Source: a virus
Length of the DNA stretch: 48,475 nt
Virus record (IMG/VR): IMGVR_UViG_3300030102_004484
Location: 1 to 48,475 of that record
Strand: one strand, 5' to 3'
In this document: positions 21,354-31,200 of the stretch, one piece after another
Numbering within the stretch: position 1 is the stretch's first letter
Layout: the number at the start of each line of letters is the position of its first letter
Notes under the pieces: generated by a model
What the model saw: the letters and a program-made list of their open reading frames with translations, nothing else
Told to the model about the DNA's origin: nothing
Database searches by the model: none
Translations under genes and position numbers: made by a program

Positions 21354-22901
21354 ATGATACATAATATATACGACATACAAGAAGGCGATCCGATTGTGTT
21401 CGATCACTACGGAGACAGCACACTAGCGAAAGCGTACAGGAGACTGGAGACAACTGAAGAGTTGTACCCTTACTACAATGCACTGTCACTACTCAAGTGG
21501 AGGTGGACATTCAACACCCCATACGGACAGACGGATGGTAGATACCTACTTCTCAATCCGCATGGTGTGATGGAGAAGATAGAACAGACAAGTGATCCAG
21601 TTGGATACCTTGCATTCCTACTAGCTCATGAAGGAGGTCATGTGATGTTAGGTATATCAAGACTCTTCAAATTGATGGGTGTTATACCAGATGATGATGC
21701 TGCTGCTCATGTTCTAAATGAGTTCATGAAGCGTAAGCGTCGAGTGAACATCGCTGCTGACCATGCAGATAATCTACTCATACTCAAGCAGAATCCGAAG
21801 CTGCTCCCTATGATTGAAGGGTCGTGCTGTGACATCAGGTTCGACAACATGAGTACGGAGAATATTGTCATCGAGCTTACCAAGGAGGAGAACAATGGAC
21901 AATCCAAGATGGACGATGAGCAAGGAGCAGAGGACGATGATCAACAGGATGGTGAGCAGGATGGTGATGATAATCCACAACCATCTGATGAAGGTGACGA
22001 GCCATGCGATGAGGATGCTGACACTAATCAAGACACAAGTGAATCAGATAGTGATGGCGACAGCACTGATGAAGAAGGCGATGGCGGCAGTGATCAAGAG
22101 GGTGATGCTACAGGAGGAACACCTAAACCAACTGACAAAGAAATCTTAGGTGATGATTGGGTCGGGCAGGGTGCTGATGATTTACCTGACGAGCCACATC
22201 TTGAGGAGGGCGAGACACTTGAGGAGGTACTTGAAGAGATTGAACAGATCTCAGATCAAGTGCTTAAACAATCTGAGTTAGCCTCAGCATCAAGTGACAT
22301 GGGATTGAGCAACACATTGAGAAGTGTGAAGGATCAGAAATCACAACGATCATACATGGATTGGAAGAAGTACGTGATGGAGTGGAACACCGCTCGTATT
22401 GCAGACGGATGGACACGACCATTCAATGCACCAATCTTCAACGCAACCAATGGGCTATGCACTGCGGGTCGTGGTCGTGATGGTTGTGGTACAATCGTCT
22501 ACGTCATCGATAGTAGTTGGTCTATGGATGAGCAACTGACATCTGATCTCTTGATACTTGCACAAGAGTTCCTTGACAATATGAGACCTGAGAAGATGGT
22601 CATTCTATCTGTATCATCTCAGGTGCGAGACGTGTATGAGTTGTATGCAGGTGACACTGCACCAAGCAAGATCATCGTCGGTGGTGGTACAAGATTCCAT
22701 CCCGCATTCGAGTGGGTCAAAGAGAATGAACCATTCTGCGACGGGCTAGTGTACTTAACCGATGGTTATAGTAACGATGTAAGAAACTTACAGGAGCAAC
22801 CTTATCCAGTGTTGTGGGTGTCATACGGGCTAGAGTCCAAGCACTTCCCAATCGGTGAGGCAATCGATGCACCACCAAGCAACGCAGGTATCGCTGCTTA
22901 A
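21354..22901 (+). CDS. VWA-domain protein with N-terminal metallopeptidase-like domain
   Basis: A 515-residue protein in three parts. The N-terminal domain contains LLAHEGGHVMLG (H92-E93-x-x-H96), a zinc-metallopeptidase signature as in the DUF2201 N-terminal domain. Residues about 184-265 are a very acidic Asp/Glu/Ser linker. The C-terminal half is a von Willebrand A domain with a complete MIDAS (DSSWS, D386-S390, and T469-D470 in YLTDGYSND). This is the usual partner of MoxR ATPases. It has no terminal palindrome, unlike its upstream neighbours. Likely substrate-binding or effector subunit of the module; target unknown. Confidence 0.85.
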   Translation: MIHNIYDIQEGDPIVFDHYGDSTLAKAYRRLETTEELYPYYNALSLLKWRWTFNTPYGQTDGRYLLLNPHGVMEKIEQTSDPVGYLAFLLAHEGGHVMLGISRLFKLMGVIPDDDAAAHVLNEFMKRKRRVNIAADHADNLLILKQNPKLLPMIEGSCCDIRFDNMSTENIVIELTKEENNGQSKMDDEQGAEDDDQQDGEQDGDDNPQPSDEGDEPCDEDADTNQDTSESDSDGDSTDEEGDGGSDQEGDATGGTPKPTDKEILGDDWVGQGADDLPDEPHLEEGETLEEVLEEIEQISDQVLKQSELASASSDMGLSNTLRSVKDQKSQRSYMDWKKYVMEWNTARIADGWTRPFNAPIFNATNGLCTAGRGRDGCGTIVYVIDSSWSMDEQLTSDLLILAQEFLDNMRPEKMVILSVSSQVRDVYELYAGDTAPSKIIVGGGTRFHPAFEWVKENEPFCDGLVYLTDGYSNDVRNLQEQPYPVLWVSYGLESKHFPIGEAIDAPPSNAGIAA

Positions 22902-22927
22902 TAAATATAAAAACAAAATAACAAACT

Positions 22928-23326
22928 ATGAAAGAAAAACACATGAGCAGAGAGAACTATTGTTTCTCTCATGTATGGGATTTATCCTATGCTATAAAAA
23001 ATCCATTTGGGGAATATAAGAAAGATGCCTATGGCAGAGTTATGGTATACGACCATCCGCATGATGATGAGTCTATCATTGATCTTCCCGAAGTAGACAA
23101 GTTAGAGTGGAGGGATGATCATTATGATTATACTTATGAACCTAACAGCGAGATAGGAATCATATTATGTAAAGAAGATATAGATCCAGACAATGATCTA
23201 ACAGATGATCAATGGCGTGAGTGCGTTAGTCGTATCAACAGAGGCAAGTTTGAGTTGGATTATATAATTGAAGATATACAAGATTCTTGTGAAGCAATCG
23301 TAACGGAGATGGAAGCAACCAAATGA
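22928..23326 (+). CDS. Acidic hypothetical protein
   Basis: A 132-residue, strongly acidic protein with many Asp and Tyr residues (DDHYDYTYEPNSE) and no recognised family. The leader is the A-rich type (ATAACAAACT before ATG). An internal ATG at 22943 (MSREN) is an alternative start. The stop overlaps the next start (ATGA), so it begins a translationally coupled run of small genes after the palindrome region. Confidence 0.55.
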   Translation: MKEKHMSRENYCFSHVWDLSYAIKNPFGEYKKDAYGRVMVYDHPHDDESIIDLPEVDKLEWRDDHYDYTYEPNSEIGIILCKEDIDPDNDLTDDQWRECVSRINRGKFELDYIIEDIQDSCEAIVTEMEATK

Positions 23327-23595
23327 AAAAGTTAATAAACAGAGGATTCATAGTTGAAAAAAACTTCAGCCCTTGTAGATGCTATGACAAAGCTAAGTAT
23401 AAGGTGTTCGATGACAACGAATTCGATTTAGATTTGTTTCACTGGACGACAGCGCATGATGATAGTTTAGTAGACTCAGACTTTGAAAGCGTAGTCTCAG
23501 AGTTTGGTAAAGATGGTATATGCCCTACCTGTAAAGAGGATATTACATTCGATCAACACTTTGTGGTGACACATCAAGAGGAGGTAACTAAATGA
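23323..23595 (+). CDS. Small protein with possible zinc-binding cysteines
   Basis: A 90-residue protein with two Cys pairs: C18/C20 (SPCRCYD) and C66/C69 (GICPTCKED), followed by His residues (QHFVVTH). This could make a zinc site, but the spacing does not match a family I know. Coupled to both neighbours by ATGA overlaps. Function unknown. Confidence 0.55.
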   Translation: MKKLINRGFIVEKNFSPCRCYDKAKYKVFDDNEFDLDLFHWTTAHDDSLVDSDFESVVSEFGKDGICPTCKEDITFDQHFVVTHQEEVTK

Positions 23596-23939
23596 CAACA
23601 ACAACAATAATAGCAGGAGTAATCATATGGTTATTCTTAATAGTAATCGTGTTGAAGTTCTTCGCTGCGGCATCTGAAACATCCAGAGCAGACGAGAAAA
23701 AAGTAAACATGAACATTGAAACAGATTGGGAAGGGATGTATAAGGAACTTCAGCTAGAGTTAATCAAGATGCGTATACGATGCTCCTCGTACAGAGCAGG
23801 AGTAGAACACGCACTGAAATGGCTACAAGAAGAAGAGGCTGATAACATTCACCCCGCAACAAACATCACGCATTTAACAGAGAGAGCGATGTGGGATAAA
23901 CTAAAAACTAAAAAACATAATAAAGAAAATGGCAACTAA
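23592..23939 (+). CDS. Single-pass membrane protein
   Basis: A 115-residue protein with a strong N-terminal transmembrane segment (about residues 4-26: IIAGVIIWLFLIVIVLKFF), then a polar helical domain. The arrangement repeats that of the gene at 16533. It overlaps both the preceding and following genes. Candidate envelope or superinfection-exclusion factor; no specific motif. Confidence 0.55.
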   Translation: MTTTTIIAGVIIWLFLIVIVLKFFAAASETSRADEKKVNMNIETDWEGMYKELQLELIKMRIRCSSYRAGVEHALKWLQEEEADNIHPATNITHLTERAMWDKLKTKKHNKENGN

Positions 23940-24300
23940 ACTAGAGAAACAAATAACAAGAGTAGCAGAGATCGATGGAACAACGTACCATGTATCACTG
24001 ACACCTGACCCAGAACCATCAATAACTTTTCGTGAGAAAGGAACAAGAGGGATTGGTAAATCTATCCCGCTTAATACATTGATAAGAGAAGAGTTTAACC
24101 CAAAGGAACCTATCAACTACAAGAACATCAGTGAAGTATACATGACCGCAGCTCAGATCAAAACTAAGATAGCGATATCGGACTGTGGTTATAAAGAAAA
24201 GGTCGCTGCGATAGAAGCTATCGATGACATCACTCGACTAGCTGAGTGGAGTGCTGACAAGAACGAACCCGACAGTGCCATAATGGATCAAACAGTTTAA
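23929..24300 (+). CDS. Hypothetical protein
   Basis: A 123-residue protein with a beta-rich N-terminus (ITRVAEIDGTTYHVSLTPD) and a helical C-terminus. No recognised family. It overlaps the upstream gene by 11 bases and ends the coupled run; a new promoter follows directly. Confidence 0.5.
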   Translation: MATKLEKQITRVAEIDGTTYHVSLTPDPEPSITFREKGTRGIGKSIPLNTLIREEFNPKEPINYKNISEVYMTAAQIKTKIAISDCGYKEKVAAIEAIDDITRLAEWSADKNEPDSAIMDQTV

Positions 24301-24312
24301 TTATATTTAGTC

Positions 24313-24341
24313 TTGACCCATACAATTATATCAAGTATACT
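24313..24341 (+). promoter_or_regulatory. Strong sigma70 promoter with near-leaderless mRNA
   Basis: TTGACC (24313-24318), exactly 17 bases, TATACT (24336-24341). Only 12 bases separate the -10 from the ATG at 24354, so the transcript would have a 5' UTR of about 5 bases. Among the best promoter matches in the window. Confidence 0.7.
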
Positions 24342-24353
24342 ACTGTATCCGAG

Positions 24354-24587
24354 ATGAATATAATAAGACAGATTCAACCAAAAGGAGCACCTATTATCAT
24401 AGATGTTCAAACGGATGATGAAGGTAATATCATCAAGGATACAGTGAGGATCTTCCCGATTATCCCATCAGACCCTCCTCGTATTGGGGAGGGTCTGCCT
24501 TTCAATTATAAAGATCACGTAAAAAATCGAGCAGAAGAACAAGCAAACTTCTTCTTTCCAAATAACAACCAAGATGAAACTAGTTAA
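24354..24587 (+). CDS. Small hypothetical protein with internal GC-rich hairpin
   Basis: A 77-residue protein starting almost at the predicted transcription start. No recognised family; Pro/Ile-rich middle (RIFPIIPSDPPRIGEGLPF). The codons for the middle part form a perfect 10-bp hairpin. The 3' end overlaps the DnaA-like gene by 14 bases, so this may be a leader gene that couples translation to it. Confidence 0.5.
   Translation: MNIIRQIQPKGAPIIIDVQTDDEGNIIKDTVRIFPIIPSDPPRIGEGLPFNYKDHVKNRAEEQANFFFPNNNQDETS
24469..24497 (+). terminator. GC-rich hairpin inside the 24354 gene, attenuator candidate
   Basis: CAGACCCTCC (24469-24478) pairs perfectly with GGAGGGTCTG (24488-24497), followed by CCTTTC. 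It lies about 120 bases after the promoter. Ribosomes on the 24354 gene would melt it, so it could attenuate the DnaA-like gene when translation fails. Confidence 0.4.
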
Positions 24588-24879
24588 AAAAGTAGAGCCA
24601 CAACAAGTGTTAAAAGCAATAACAGATATTTCAGGATTCACATCAGAAGACTTAGCTTCTGGTTCGTCAGGTGGAACTGTTGCTGATTGGAGGCATTTAG
24701 GAATGTACGTTTCCAAACAGTATGGCATACCGTTGAAGACCATTGGTGAAATGTTCGGAAGACATTTTAGCACTGTCAGAGGGGCAGAACGCAAAGTTAA
24801 ATCTTTACTTGAGCATGATGAAGTAAGTAGTGCTATTGATAAAATAAAAGATAAGATAGAGAACACACAGGAAGAGTAA
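24574..24879 (+). CDS. DnaA domain IV-like DNA-binding protein
   Basis: A 101-residue protein. Residues 38-75 (WRHLGMYVSKQYGIPLKTIG, then FGRHFSTVRGAERKV) match the DnaA C-terminal domain: a helix-turn-helix plus the signature loop in which DnaA has R-D-H-(S/T)-T-V, here R-H-F-S-T-V. No ATPase domain is present. In phages such stand-alone domains may bind the phage origin or act as regulators. It is driven from the promoter at 24313. Whether it recognises DnaA boxes is unknown. Confidence 0.75.
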   Translation: MKLVKKVEPQQVLKAITDISGFTSEDLASGSSGGTVADWRHLGMYVSKQYGIPLKTIGEMFGRHFSTVRGAERKVKSLLEHDEVSSAIDKIKDKIENTQEE

Positions 24880-24880
24880 A

Positions 24881-25096
24881 ATGTTTATTAAAAAATATTG
24901 TAAGCCTGACCGCCCTCCATTTGCGAGAATACTAATGACACAATCAGACGCACCGATTCCAAACTACCATGTGTATGGTGAGCGTGACAAACAAAGTCCG
25001 ACCACATTGTATTGGGGTAATAATCGTGCGGAGGCAGAGGCTACATATGATTCATTAATGAATCGGTATATGTACCATATGAAGGCTACATTTTAA
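24881..25096 (+). CDS. Small hypothetical protein
   Basis: A 71-residue basic protein, Tyr- and Pro-rich (PIPNYHVYGERDKQS). It starts one base after the stop of the DnaA-like gene and is the last clear plus-strand gene before the convergent terminator. No family recognised. Confidence 0.5.
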   Translation: MFIKKYCKPDRPPFARILMTQSDAPIPNYHVYGERDKQSPTTLYWGNNRAEAEATYDSLMNRYMYHMKATF

Positions 25097-25205
25097 TGAA
25101 GAACAATTCGACCCACCAATGCCTCGTCGATACACTGACATGATAGATGAAAGGTTTCTAGGTATTCCCCTTTTGTCTTGATTGTCTTTTTACCAAAACA
25201 AAGAT
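25097..25205 (+). other. Gene-poor tail of the plus-strand block
   Basis: It contains only a 20-codon frame at 25119-25181 (start MPRRYTDMID, stop TGA). The frame extends upstream without a start (EEQFDPP), so it may be the end of a frame-shifted or decayed small gene. Otherwise nothing is visible before the terminator. Confidence 0.35.
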
Positions 25206-25254
25206 CCCGTCCTTATGAGTTTAGTTATGTACTCGTAGGGGCGGGTTTCTTTTT
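25206..25254. terminator. Intrinsic terminator between convergent blocks
   Basis: CCCGTCC (25206-25212) pairs with GGGCGGG (25239-25245) with one G-T pair. An inner ATGAGT/ACTCGT stem extends it, and on the plus strand TTTCTTTTT follows at once. It ends the plus-strand accessory block at the stop codon of the giant virion gene. Confidence 0.8.
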
Positions 25255-28200
25255 ACTCCTCTTCGATTGGTATAAACCTTCCGTAAGTCTCAAGTTGATT
25301 CTGGAATGTCCTTAATCTTTCTATATGGATGTCCCCTTTAACTGCCATGTTCCTAATGAAAGGTGTCTGCAGTGCGGGGCGTTCCATTAAACCATTCAGA
25401 AGAAGTGCCATCCTCCGCTTACCATAACCACGTTCGGTAGCTTGCGAATATATCTGCTCGTCTGAAAGACCTAACTTTCTAAACCCTCTAATCGTTTTTA
25501 ATAGATGTTCATTAATACGCCTACGTCTTTCTATTTCTGTATCTGCAAACCCTCTAACTGTCCCTTCTGCCATTGAGTCATCAGTGTACATACGATTCTT
25601 GAGTGCGTTAGCTCGACGATATTCACCTGCTCGTTCAGATAAGAACCTATCGAACTGTCTCTCTAGTTTTATATCATAAGGTCTAACGGGTAGGAACTCA
25701 GAAACCAAAGCTCCTAGTGGTGTAAATAAAATGTCAGCGGCATCAGGATCACCTTCCATCAACTTAATAACTCCGTTGTTTAAAAGATTCTCAGGAGTTC
25801 TTGGATAGTACGCTTCTTTCCATATGAACTGGAACTTCTTAGCGAACGCTTCCCATGCTGTATCATTAGCTTCGGTTATCTGTCTGCCTGTCTCTGGATC
25901 TCTGTTATTTAATGCACTTGTTAATGCTCCTGCAAAGATCTGCTGATCAAAGTACTGGTCAGCCACTAGAGTTTTAAAGAAAGCAGCTCCTGCTTCTGCG
26001 GGTGAGCCTCTTCTAAGTTGCTCGTATGCTCTTAGGAAAGGGTCAACCATCATAGCGAAAGGATTCACGTAAGTCAGATCCACTGACTTTAGTTTATCTC
26101 CCTTACCATAGTAGAAGAATGTGTGTGTTCTAAGATACTCAGGCATTGAATCTCTCAACGCTTGATCCTCTTCGTCTCCTATATTACTTAGTATATTATT
26201 AACGGCTGCTGCTCCTAGTGCTGACATACCGCCTAAGACTATTCCGACACCTGTCTTTCTTCGTGTACCACGTTTATTAATAATTGGATTATGACTCGCA
26301 CTTTCTTTTATGTACTGCTGTCTTGTGTTTAATAAAATCCTTGGGACTTCTATTTTAAATCGAATGAACGGGGCGAACATGAATCCATACCATGTACGAT
26401 TCATACCTTGAACAAAGGGAGGAGCTTGATCATAACTCTGAGCAGTTTCCTTAACTATAAAAGCTGCCTCTTGCATGAGCTGTGAGTCACTCCTGTTTGC
26501 GTAACTGTCTCTTGGATCTTTTAAGTTTTGAGGCGGGTTATCTTGATCATATTTTCTAGCCTTCTGTAGTACATCAAGCTCATGAACAAAGTATGTAATC
26601 TTATAGAAAGCATCCACTGTTTGAGAAAGCTCTCTTAGTTTACCATATAATTTACCTACTTTAGTATCTCCTACTTTATCAGAGAGCTTATCAATACCTT
26701 TTACTTTCTCTCCGCTTGCCTTTTCTATCTCATCGATGGTATCGAACAGTTCTTTCCTAACCTTCTTTTCGTTTAAAGGATCTCTTAATAAATCTTGTAC
26801 GAGTCTAGCATTAATATCATTACCGATAACGCCAAGACCTTGCAGTGTTCTATGGAAAGCACTCACCTCTTCTGGTTTCATCGATGTGTACTTTCTTATA
26901 AACTCATTCTTTAATGAACTGCCTAACTGCATGGGTCGCCACATCCCTTGTAGTGGGCCGAAGAATAACACGTTTGAAACTATGTTACGTACATAGAAAC
27001 CTATAGAGCCTAGTGTCTTAGCACCTAGAGATAGACCTGTTAGCTTTGCCCCTACATCAGTAAGGAATTCTGCGGCTGAGTCAGCTTCACCCTGAGACAG
27101 TTTAGTATCAGGCCCAAGGAGAGCGTTGATATCATCTGCCATATCTTTTGCAATGATGTACTGTTTACCATCGGCAAAGGGAGCTGTACTAATTAAGTTT
27201 GTTTCACTACCTGTCTTTATATTTAGGATATCAAATCCTTCAGGCACAGCACCATAATCAGGGCCGCCATCTGCTGTTTCTCCTATAGGTTCTCGAACTT
27301 GTATGAACTTGTTATCAATCCCTACCTTCTTTAGTTTTTCTACAAAGTTTATTTGAGAAGCAACTAAACCAAGGTGTTGGAAAGTTTGGAGCAGATCACC
27401 GTACCCACTCTCTGTATCTTTGACTTGTCCCAATAATTCACGTAGTTCTTGAGGCGGGTTCTGTCTGTTTTTAAGAGCACCGATATCTAAATTAACTATA
27501 CTTTTCTTATTGTCTTTAAGATTATTTATTAAGTTAATCGTACTAACTTTCTTATCTCCTTTAATAAACAAATCTAAGTAGTCGTTGAGCAACATATTTT
27601 TAAGTGCTGCCTCTGCGTCTTTCCTACTGCCAATATCCTTTAGCTTAACACCTTCTCTTGTTTCTAAACTAAGCCAGTTTTTATTATGCTTAGTGAATTG
27701 ATTAAATAAATAAGTAGCAGCTCTGTCTCTTACGCCACTGTAATCTTCATGCTCTCTAATATTTTTTCGGTACTCTTTATCTGTGAACAACCTATACTTT
27801 CTATGTAAATAGATATCTAAGTTGTCATCAATAGCTACAGACATAGGACTATCTGGGCCAACTATCCTTTTTATTTCTTCAGACAGTTCATTAGTTAACT
27901 CTCTTAAACTTATGAGATGTTTAACAAGACGGGTGTCCCATGCTTTACTTATATCGACGTTCTGTAATACGGCTAACTCTTCAATGGCTTTAGATCTTCT
28001 CTGCCTAAACTCTTCTTTTTTCTTCTCTACAAAAATAGCTCTTTGTTTTTGAGTCTCTGCTTTAGTTAGTTTGGTAGTGCCTAAATCACTCCTACGAGTT
28101 TTTAATTGTTGTTCGAACTCAGGATCTGTTTCGGGTGTTATGTTTTCACTGTTACCAACTATAGCTTGTATGAGATCTACAGGTGCTTTACCCTCGAAGT

Positions 28201-31200
28201 CTTCTTTGATTATTAAATCAAGTTGATTAGTAAAATTAACAAAGTCTGTGTCTACAGTATCTTGTATCTGCCTCCTCTGTTCTATAAGTCTCTTCACTCT
28301 AGGGTCTACCTTACCTGTAAACCAATCAAGCCACCGCCACATACCTTCTGCTCTCTTCTTAGCAGGGCCAGTTTCATAGAAAGCTAATTCAAATAGTGGG
28401 GCGTACCCTCCATACTCTATACCTCCCATGTCTGTATCAAAATTACCTTTATCAAGACCGCCCCGCTGTCCATTCAAAGCACCTGCTTGTGTTTCACGAA
28501 CACGTAAATCTATCTTGTCATCGGGAGAATCGGTGATCGGTCTGTCATCGAGATAGGTTGCTAGTATTTTAAGGTTGTTCTCTGGGTCATTAATATCAAA
28601 CTTAATAGTAGATAATATAGAGTATCCTCCTTTTAATCTAACCATCTCACCAGCCAGTCTGTTCAGAGCTGCAGCGATGACTGGATTTTCACTGTCCTTT
28701 TCTTTCATCGCATTAAAACGATTTATATACGAACGTAAGTAGCGTAAGAATATACGGACAAAGTTAGGGTTACTCTTGTAGAATTCTATCTCCTCTTCAG
28801 TTGTGTATCCTTTAGTTAAAGTCTGAGCCTTCATGCGTAAGAACTCATCAACAATAATATGCTGCATGTTACGTTGCTTTGATGGAGCTGCATCTGGAGC
28901 TAGTAGGTTACGGGCTTCAGTACGACTCTCATCAGTATCGTAATATGTATCTATTATTTCATTCACTTGTGTTGGATTTAAGACAGAAAATATTTCATCC
29001 ATCTCAGCTTTACTTAAATTCCTCCAAGCAGCGTGGTGTATAACTTCGTGAGCAGCTTCAAAACGTATGACGTGTTGAGCATTCCCTCTACTAAGACCCA
29101 TCGTGAGACGGGACATTCCCCAAGGATTCATAACCAACCGCATCCCATCCTTAGTTCTCTCAGCCTTCAACGCACCTTTGGCTTTGTTCTTTTCATTGTA
29201 ATCTACTCGAACCTCCATACCCCAAAAGTCAGCAATGTCTTCTGCTTCTTTCTTAGCTTGTTCAAATCTTGCGTGGTGGTCTTTAGCAGTTAACCCTTCA
29301 CTCAATCTATTTGATTCCTCTTTATCCATCCAGAGATCTTCAAAAGAATCAACGAATCTTTCCCGCTGTCTCCCCTGCAAATCATTTTGACTATCCTCGT
29401 CGATGCTTCCTGCTTGAGACTCACGATCAGTAGCACTCTCATCTACCATAACCTTAGACTCTTCTTTTGTAACTGAGTTAAGAGCTGATCTTATTTCTTC
29501 TACTGTGGTTTCACCTTCTGCAAACTCGTCGAACTGTTCTTCAGTTACAAGACCACTTGTGAAATCTCCATATGCTTCAGTAAGTTCTTGAGGCATTTCT
29601 TCAGGAGTTACATCAACCGTTTCTCTTGATCTAGAAGATGTCCTTAACTGAGTAGCGAGTGCTTCTCTGTTCTCTCTTATGTAAGCAGCAGTCAATGGGG
29701 AATCCGACTGCTCTAACTTATCTATGATCTCAGTTATCTTTTCATTTTGCAGTCTCTCAAAACGAGCACCCTTTCCTCTATCCATCATGTTACGTACACC
29801 AACAACCCCCGCACCCATCACGCCCCCTAATGAAGCAGCGTGTAATCCTGTCATCAATCTGTCTATCATCGGAGTATCTTCGTTTAGAGCAGCATCCATA
29901 ATGAATGTTTGTACAAACTCATCAAGACCTTCTTCCATCGCTTCGTCCATAGCTGGAATACCATATGCTTTGATGTTGTTCCCTACTCTTTTCTTCAGGA
30001 CTTCTTGCATATCTTTAGTAACGATGTTCACTAACTGCTCTTTAAATTTTGCAGCACCTATTCCTTTTACTTCTAAATTCTTTAGCTTCTCCAGACCTGC
30101 TACTAAACCTTTCACTGACATCTTATTTAAGAAAGCATCTTCGAAACCTCCTCTACCTAATCCCATAAATGCAGTTGTTATTAAACCTGTCACAGTTCCC
30201 GCCATCATAGCGTACCCTAAAGCTGCATCATGTTTCTCTTCGTGAGTCATGTTGTCAGGCTGTGCAGCATATACAGTAGCGTATGTATTACCCGCACTCC
30301 TATTAGCTGCCGTTAAAAATAAAGGTGGGTACGTAGCAGCTTTACGGAATATTTTATTTCCTACTGCTTTGTTGTATTCTTTAAGAGCTTTTTGAACTCC
30401 CTCGGTGGACGCTTTTTCTCCTGCTTTCGAAAGTGCTTTCTTTGAAGCAACAGCTCCCGCAGCTTCACGAGTAGTATCACCAAATTGTTTTCTTACAAAA
30501 GACGGAGTGAGTTTTTTGATAGCGAGTTTAGCTGCTGATGTCGCAGTTGTTTTTGTAGCGGCATATGCTACACCACCTGCACCCATAGTTGTTGCAGATA
30601 AGAAGGCTGTCGCAGATATATCAACAACCATAGGAGCTACTACATTGGATAGATCCATACCCCAACCAAAGTCATCTCCGAAAATAGAAGCCACTTCTCT
30701 ACGACGTTGCCGATCCATTTGGTTTTCGACTAAGTAATTCGTAGCTCCTTCGCTTTTGAATACGATAGCTCCTAATGAAGCAAACAATCCTATCACCGCA
30801 TCAGGAACAGTAGCTGCTATATCTCCTAATCTATTTTTTATAGAACTGTAATTACGGTCATCGGCTATAAAACTATCGAGCACATCAGTATCTTTTAATC
30901 CTTTAACTCTACCTGCTTGCTTCGCTTCCATCCAGTTGTCGCTAGTAGCTGCAGTTTCTGACAGGAACTTATCGTAGTACTCGTACGTTAACTCTCTGTA
31001 TAACTTACGCTGATTCCTGAGCGATGTAGCTTGAGCAGGGGACAATCTTTTATCTGACTTAACAGCTCTCTCAAACCTCTCCTTCTGCTGCATCAATGCA
31101 GGGTGTGCCAGTACATGACCGCTCCCTAATATGCGGATGTTCTTCGCATCTTCATCGTATAACTTAAACTCACCTTTCTCATTGACCTCATTGGCTGCGA

